Positions 60,736 to 64,000 of a stretch of DNA of 64,000 nt are shown one piece after another (position 1 is the stretch's first letter; every line of letters starts with the position of its first letter). The position numbers were made by a program, and so were the translations under genes. Origin of the DNA: an uncultured Eggerthella sp. (GTDB taxonomy: Bacteria > Actinomycetota > Coriobacteriia > Coriobacteriales > Eggerthellaceae); contig CAUASB010000010.1 in the NCBI GenBank assembly GCA_958431815.1, positions 7,453-71,452 of the forward strand, given 5' to 3'. Under the pieces are notes generated by a model, which did no database searches, had not been told where the DNA came from, and saw nothing but the letters and a program-made list of their open reading frames with translations.

Positions 60736-62217
60736 TTACTTGTGGTAGAAGCGGCGCTGCTCGAACTTCGGCTCGCAGGAAACATTGATTCCCAGCGTGC
60801 GGTACAGCTTTTCGTCAGTGGGGGAAACGATAACCGAGAAGTGAGCATCGCAGCCCTTCAGTTTGCTGATCTGGTCCATGAGCTGGGCGGCAATGGCATT
60901 GCTGCGCGAGCTGACGGCAAGGGCAAGAAGCGTTTCATCGGAATGCAGGCGCGGGTTGGTGCTCTTCAAATGCTCGGTTTTCAGGTGGCAGATGGGGGTG
61001 ATAACCTCATCGTCGATAACGAGCAAATCGTCATCGACGCCGGCGAGCTTCTTCAGCGCGTTCATAAGGAGCGAGGAAGCGCAGCCCATCAGATTGCCGG
61101 TTTTGCCGGTGACCACAGTGCCGTTGGGAAGCTCGATGGCGCCCGAGGGGCCGCCCGTAGCCTCTTCCTTGGCAAGGCACGCCTTGCGAGCGGGAAGAAC
61201 GTCGGGGGTGATGCCCACGCGGCTCATGAGCAGCTCGATTTTGTGCAGCTCTTCTTCGCCGGTGCCGTAGCGCTTGCAGTCCTGCGCGGTGCGGAAGTAG
61301 CGGCGGGCAATTTCGCGGCAGGATGCCTCGCGGCATGCCTCATCGTCGACGATGGCGAAGCCGGCCATGTTCACGCCCATGTCGGTAGGCGAGTTGTAAG
61401 GGCTTACACCCTGAATGCGCTCCAGCATAGCTTTCAGCACGGGGAAGATCTCGACGTCGCGGTTGTAGTTTACGGTGGTCTTGCCGTAGGCGTCCAAATG
61501 GAACGGGTCGATGATATTGTCGTCGTCGAGGTCGGCGGTGGCTGCCTCGTAGGCCACGTTCACCGGATGGGAAAGCGGCAGGTTCCAAATAGGGAACGTC
61601 TCATACTTCGCATAGCCGGCTTTGATACCGCGCTTGTTTTCGTGGTACAGCTGGGAAAGGCAGGTTGCCATCTTGCCGGAGCCAGGGCCAGGAGCGGTGA
61701 CAACTACCAAGGGGCGGCTGGTTTCCAGATACTCGTTCTTACCGTATCCCTCGTCGCTCACGATATGGTCGATGTCATGCGGGTAGCCGGCAATGGGGTA
61801 GTGCAGGTAGCTGGTTACGCCCAGCGAGTCCAGACGGCAGCGGAACGCTTCTGCCTTGGGCTGCCCTGCATAGTGGGTGATAACCACGCTGCCAACGTAG
61901 AGGCCCATGCCGGTGAATACATCCATCAAACGAAGCACGTCTTCATCGTAGGTGATGCCCAAGTCGCCGCGAACCTTATTCGACTCGATATGATTTGCGT
62001 TGATGGCGATGACCACCTCAACGTCTTCGGAAAGGCTTTTCAGCATACGGATCTTGCTGTCAGGCTCGAATCCGGGAAGAACACGGGAAGCATGGTAGTC
62101 GTCGAAAAGCTTGCCGCCGAACTCCAAATACAGCTTGCCGCCGAACTGGCCTATGCGCTCTTTAATATGCTCGGCTTGCAGGGCGATGTATTTGTCGTTG
62201 TCGAACCCGATTTTCAT
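60736..62217 (-). CDS. DUF1846 family protein
   Basis: 493 residues. IGFDNDKYIALQAEHIKERI at the N-terminus, VVVTAPGPGSGKMATCLSQLYHE with a P-loop-like stretch near residue 175, and LNPL-type SHPVNVAYEAATADLDD and AYGKTTVNYNRDVEIFPVL are the family's blocks. The structure of a relative is known to bind nucleotide-like ligands, but its role is not settled. The length is standard for the family. It is a single gene facing the SRPBCC gene, with an AT-rich regulatory stretch upstream. Confidence 0.9.
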   Translation of the reverse strand: MKIGFDNDKYIALQAEHIKERIGQFGGKLYLEFGGKLFDDYHASRVLPGFEPDSKIRMLKSLSEDVEVVIAINANHIESNKVRGDLGITYDEDVLRLMDVFTGMGLYVGSVVITHYAGQPKAEAFRCRLDSLGVTSYLHYPIAGYPHDIDHIVSDEGYGKNEYLETSRPLVVVTAPGPGSGKMATCLSQLYHENKRGIKAGYAKYETFPIWNLPLSHPVNVAYEAATADLDDDNIIDPFHLDAYGKTTVNYNRDVEIFPVLKAMLERIQGVSPYNSPTDMGVNMAGFAIVDDEACREASCREIARRYFRTAQDCKRYGTGEEELHKIELLMSRVGITPDVLPARKACLAKEEATGGPSGAIELPNGTVVTGKTGNLMGCASSLLMNALKKLAGVDDDLLVIDDEVITPICHLKTEHLKSTNPRLHSDETLLALAVSSRSNAIAAQLMDQISKLKGCDAHFSVIVSPTDEKLYRTLGINVSCEPKFEQRRFYHK

Positions 62218-62434
62218 GCTTCACGATGCCTTTCGTTCCTCAGTCGCAGCACCATGCTGCGACATTGCTTATGTATCTATGAAATGATACCGCATGGATG
62301 CTGTGGTTCGTGGCATTGCGTTTGCTATTTGGCGAATCGTTTGCGGTGGTTGCACAGATTCCCGTTCCAGCGGGTGAGATCTATGGCAATCAGAGTGAAC
62401 GCGTTTTCTATCTGCAACACAGCGCTCTGAAAGA

Positions 62435-62861
62435 AACCTATTTCTCAATGTTTGGGAACCTATTCGCTGTAGTAATTATATTGATAGGTTAGAGGCTATC
62501 GATATTTCTTTGACCTGCGAATTAATAGGCTGAACATGTTCAACCTATAGACATATGGTTGGCAGTAATCTGCCTGAATTGCGTTTTGACCCACAGAACC
62601 ATGCAGAAAGCAAGGATTATTTTCTTGCAACATGTTCAGAGCGAAATAAGAACAGGTTCTTTTCCATAACCAATGCGATTGGTTTACCCCGAAATTCAAT
62701 TGCGCTATCTATCGAAAAACCTTATTGGGGAACGAAACTTGTTATTTTGTTGCTTAAAACAGCCGGTGCAACAGGTTCATCTACCGCATCTTTGAAAAAA
62801 GCTATTCAAACTTGACAAATTGCAATGTCGTATTTTTGCTGCTTCTATAGGCTGCACCTAT
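62435..62861. promoter_or_regulatory. cluster of operator-like palindromes in a gene-free stretch
   Basis: AACCTATT at 62435 and 62457 (22 bases apart), ATAGGTT at 62484, a 24-bp near-palindrome at 62525-62548 with TGAACATGTTCA at its centre, TGCAACATGTTCA at 62626, TGCAACAGGTTCA at 62767 and ATAGG-N5-CCTAT at 62847-62861. No convincing gene lies between 62218 and 63165. The sites may serve the divergent DUF1846 and MFS genes. Confidence 0.6.
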
Positions 62862-62913
62862 TAAAGCAATCAGAATTCCCTATATGATTTGCAATAAATG
62901 TGATTCAAATAGT

Positions 62914-62944
62914 TTGACAACGATTCAGCAGAATCAAATAATAG
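62914..62944 (+). promoter_or_regulatory. putative promoter of the MFS gene
   Basis: TTGACA (62914-62919) and an AT-rich -10 region (AAATAATAG, 62936-62944). The palindrome GATTC-AGCA-GAATC (62922-62935) fills the spacer and could be an operator. Confidence 0.55.
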
Positions 62945-63008
62945 ACAGCGGTCACTTTGTGTGAGTGCTACCTCTCCACATGAAAAGCAGTGCCGGCGCA
63001 AGGTGTCC

Positions 63009-63143
63009 AGGTTCAAAGGGTCCTCGCTCTTTGAACCTCGTGCTCACAGAGCACAGGCCTCCCCAAGCCAACTCACCGGTAACCGGTAACCCCTGTCTTG
63101 ACTTTCCGAGGCGCATTATCCCCCATGGATTCCGCCGGAATCC
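63009..63143 (+). other. highly structured 5' leader of the MFS gene
   Basis: Four consecutive stems: AGGTTCAAAG/CTTTGAACCT (63009-63038), GTGCTC/GAGCAC (63040-63054), ACCGG/CCGGT (near 63075-63087) and GGATTCC/GGAATCC (63127-63143). The last ends 9 bases before the AAAGGAAGG ribosome site. No T-run follows any stem. It matches no riboswitch that I recognise. Confidence 0.6.
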
Positions 63144-63165
63144 TCGATGCGAAAGGAAGGTTTCA

Positions 63166-64000
63166 ATGGCTTCTGATGCTTTGAACTCTTCTTACCATGG
63201 CATCGCTGCTCGTCTGGACCGTATGCCCATCAGCGGCTTCCACAAGAAGATCCTGTGGCTGCTCGCCGGTATCACGTTCTGCGACTCCGTTGACATGGCC
63301 GTTGGCGGCCCTATCGGCAACGTCCTTCAGTCTGAGGGTTGGATGACCCTCGAGCAATTCGCCTTCTTCAACTCCATCACCATGGTCGGTTACCTTTTCG
63401 GTGGCCTCATGGCAGGTGCTCTTTCCGACGGCATCGGCCGTAAGAAGGCAGTTCTCATCTGCGGTTCTATCTTCACCGTGTTCTGCTTCGTTGCAGCCGG
63501 CTCTCCCGACGCAACGTTCCTGACCGGTTGCCGCTTCTTCATGGGTCTGGGCCTCGGCGCTGCGTTCCCGGCAGGCTACTCAGCGCTGACCGAGTTTACG
63601 CCCCCGCATAAGCGTGGTAAGTACCAGTCCTACGTTGGCCTGATCGCTAACTGCGGTACCCTGGTTGCTTCTGCAATGAACATGATCGTTCTGCCGATGC
63701 TCGGCTGGCGTCCCGTGTTCGTCATCTGCGGTTGCATCGGTGCTTTGGTTGTAATCCTTTGCTTCGTCTTCCTCGAGGAATCTCCTCGTTGGTTGGCAAT
63801 GAAGGGCCACAACGCTGAGGCTGACAAGATCGTTTCCCGTCTTGAGGAAAAGACCGCAGCTAAGGGCAAGCCTGTTCCTGCTGTTCCCGAAGAGGAAATC
63901 CACAAGCGCGAGCAGGCAGAGGTCGTTAAGGATCTGCCTTGGTCGTTCCTCTTCAAGAAGAAGATGGTTCTGCGCACCCTTACCGCCATGTTCCTCTGCT
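63166..64000 (+). CDS. MFS transporter, N-terminal part (cut by the window edge)
   Basis: The frame is open from ATG 63166 (AAAGGAAGG before it) to the right edge, giving about 278 residues. AGITFCDSVDMAVGGPIG is a TM1 with a charged Asp. LMAGALSDGIGRKKAVLICG is the motif A loop, CRFFMGLGLGAAFPAGYSALTEF contains the G-x3-G pattern of sugar or aromatic-acid symporters, and FLEESPRWLAMKG is the TM6 end motif (PESPRWL-like). This places it in the sugar/metabolite:H+ symporter branch. Substrate unknown. Confidence 0.9.
   Translation, partial: MASDALNSSYHGIAARLDRMPISGFHKKILWLLAGITFCDSVDMAVGGPIGNVLQSEGWMTLEQFAFFNSITMVGYLFGGLMAGALSDGIGRKKAVLICGSIFTVFCFVAAGSPDATFLTGCRFFMGLGLGAAFPAGYSALTEFTPPHKRGKYQSYVGLIANCGTLVASAMNMIVLPMLGWRPVFVICGCIGALVVILCFVFLEESPRWLAMKGHNAEADKIVSRLEEKTAAKGKPVPAVPEEEIHKREQAEVVKDLPWSFLFKKKMVLRTLTAMFLC

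Noticed and set aside
62555..62815. An 86-residue plus-strand frame in the gap before the MFS gene
   Set aside because: It lacks a ribosome site, overlaps an opposite frame of similar size and shows no family features; the region looks regulatory.

Overview
The window reads as a chromosomal segment of a moderately high-GC, Gram-positive, gut-type anaerobe. The best guess is a Coriobacteriia lineage, probably Eggerthellaceae. This is inferred from the mix of an LL-diaminopimelate aminotransferase (DapL), a bile salt hydrolase, large sortase-type surface proteins, small-molecule MFS/APC/AGCS permeases, TetR/LysR regulators and a TatD-associated radical SAM protein. No rRNA, tRNA or CRISPR array was recognised.

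Layout. 1-8.5 kb: end of a DDAH-like hydrolase, an APC amino-acid permease, a paired SMR transporter, a TPP-riboswitch thiamine salvage operon (thiM, thiamine-binding protein, thiE), DUF554, a frameshifted dtd, a PaaI-type thioesterase and dapL. 8.8-17 kb: one very large repeat-built surface protein whose frame is broken at a G7 tract just after the signal peptide. 17-21.6 kb: bile salt hydrolase, then queD-queE-queC-queF behind a candidate preQ1 riboswitch; a YhhQ-type queuosine-precursor transporter lies at 27 kb. 21.7-30.9 kb: CPA2 antiporter, YigZ, rhomboid protease, HelD, and an MFS-CBS fusion beside a TetR gene. 31-34 kb: a redox operon (cupin, aldo/keto reductase, carboxymuconolactone-decarboxylase-like protein, ferredoxin-type aldo/keto reductase) with repeated CGTAA boxes over its promoter. 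34-43.9 kb: radical SAM, pyridoxamine kinase, a divergent PARG-like protein, DUF2252, a probable pseudo-hydrolase, a PQ-loop/USP fusion, LysR and an AGCS symporter.

43.9-49.2 kb is the most notable region. A 5,256-bp element with 24-bp terminal inverted repeats and an 8-bp target duplication (TTTTTTTA) sits inside the terminator T-tract of the AGCS gene. It carries an IS1595-type transposase, a single-chain restriction-modification enzyme, and an XRE regulator paired with a PD-(D/E)XK-type nuclease. Upstream of the restriction-modification gene lies a (GA)11.5 microsatellite inside a small leader reading frame. In one of three repeat phases that leader would stop on the ATGA of the enzyme's start codon, suggesting a phase-variable translational-coupling switch.

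49.3-64 kb: DJ-1/PfpI protein, YjiH-type membrane protein, MBL hydrolase, a sortase-type subtilisin/kelch protein with two frameshifts, apt, a FluC pair with an alkyltransferase, a TetR/SRPBCC pair with clear palindromic operators, DUF1846, a gene-free stretch of about 950 bases rich in operator-like repeats and hairpins, and the start of an MFS transporter.

Four reading-frame breaks (dtd, the large surface protein, the protease twice) coincide with repeats or palindromes. They could be phase variation, recent decay or base-calling errors; reads would be needed to decide.
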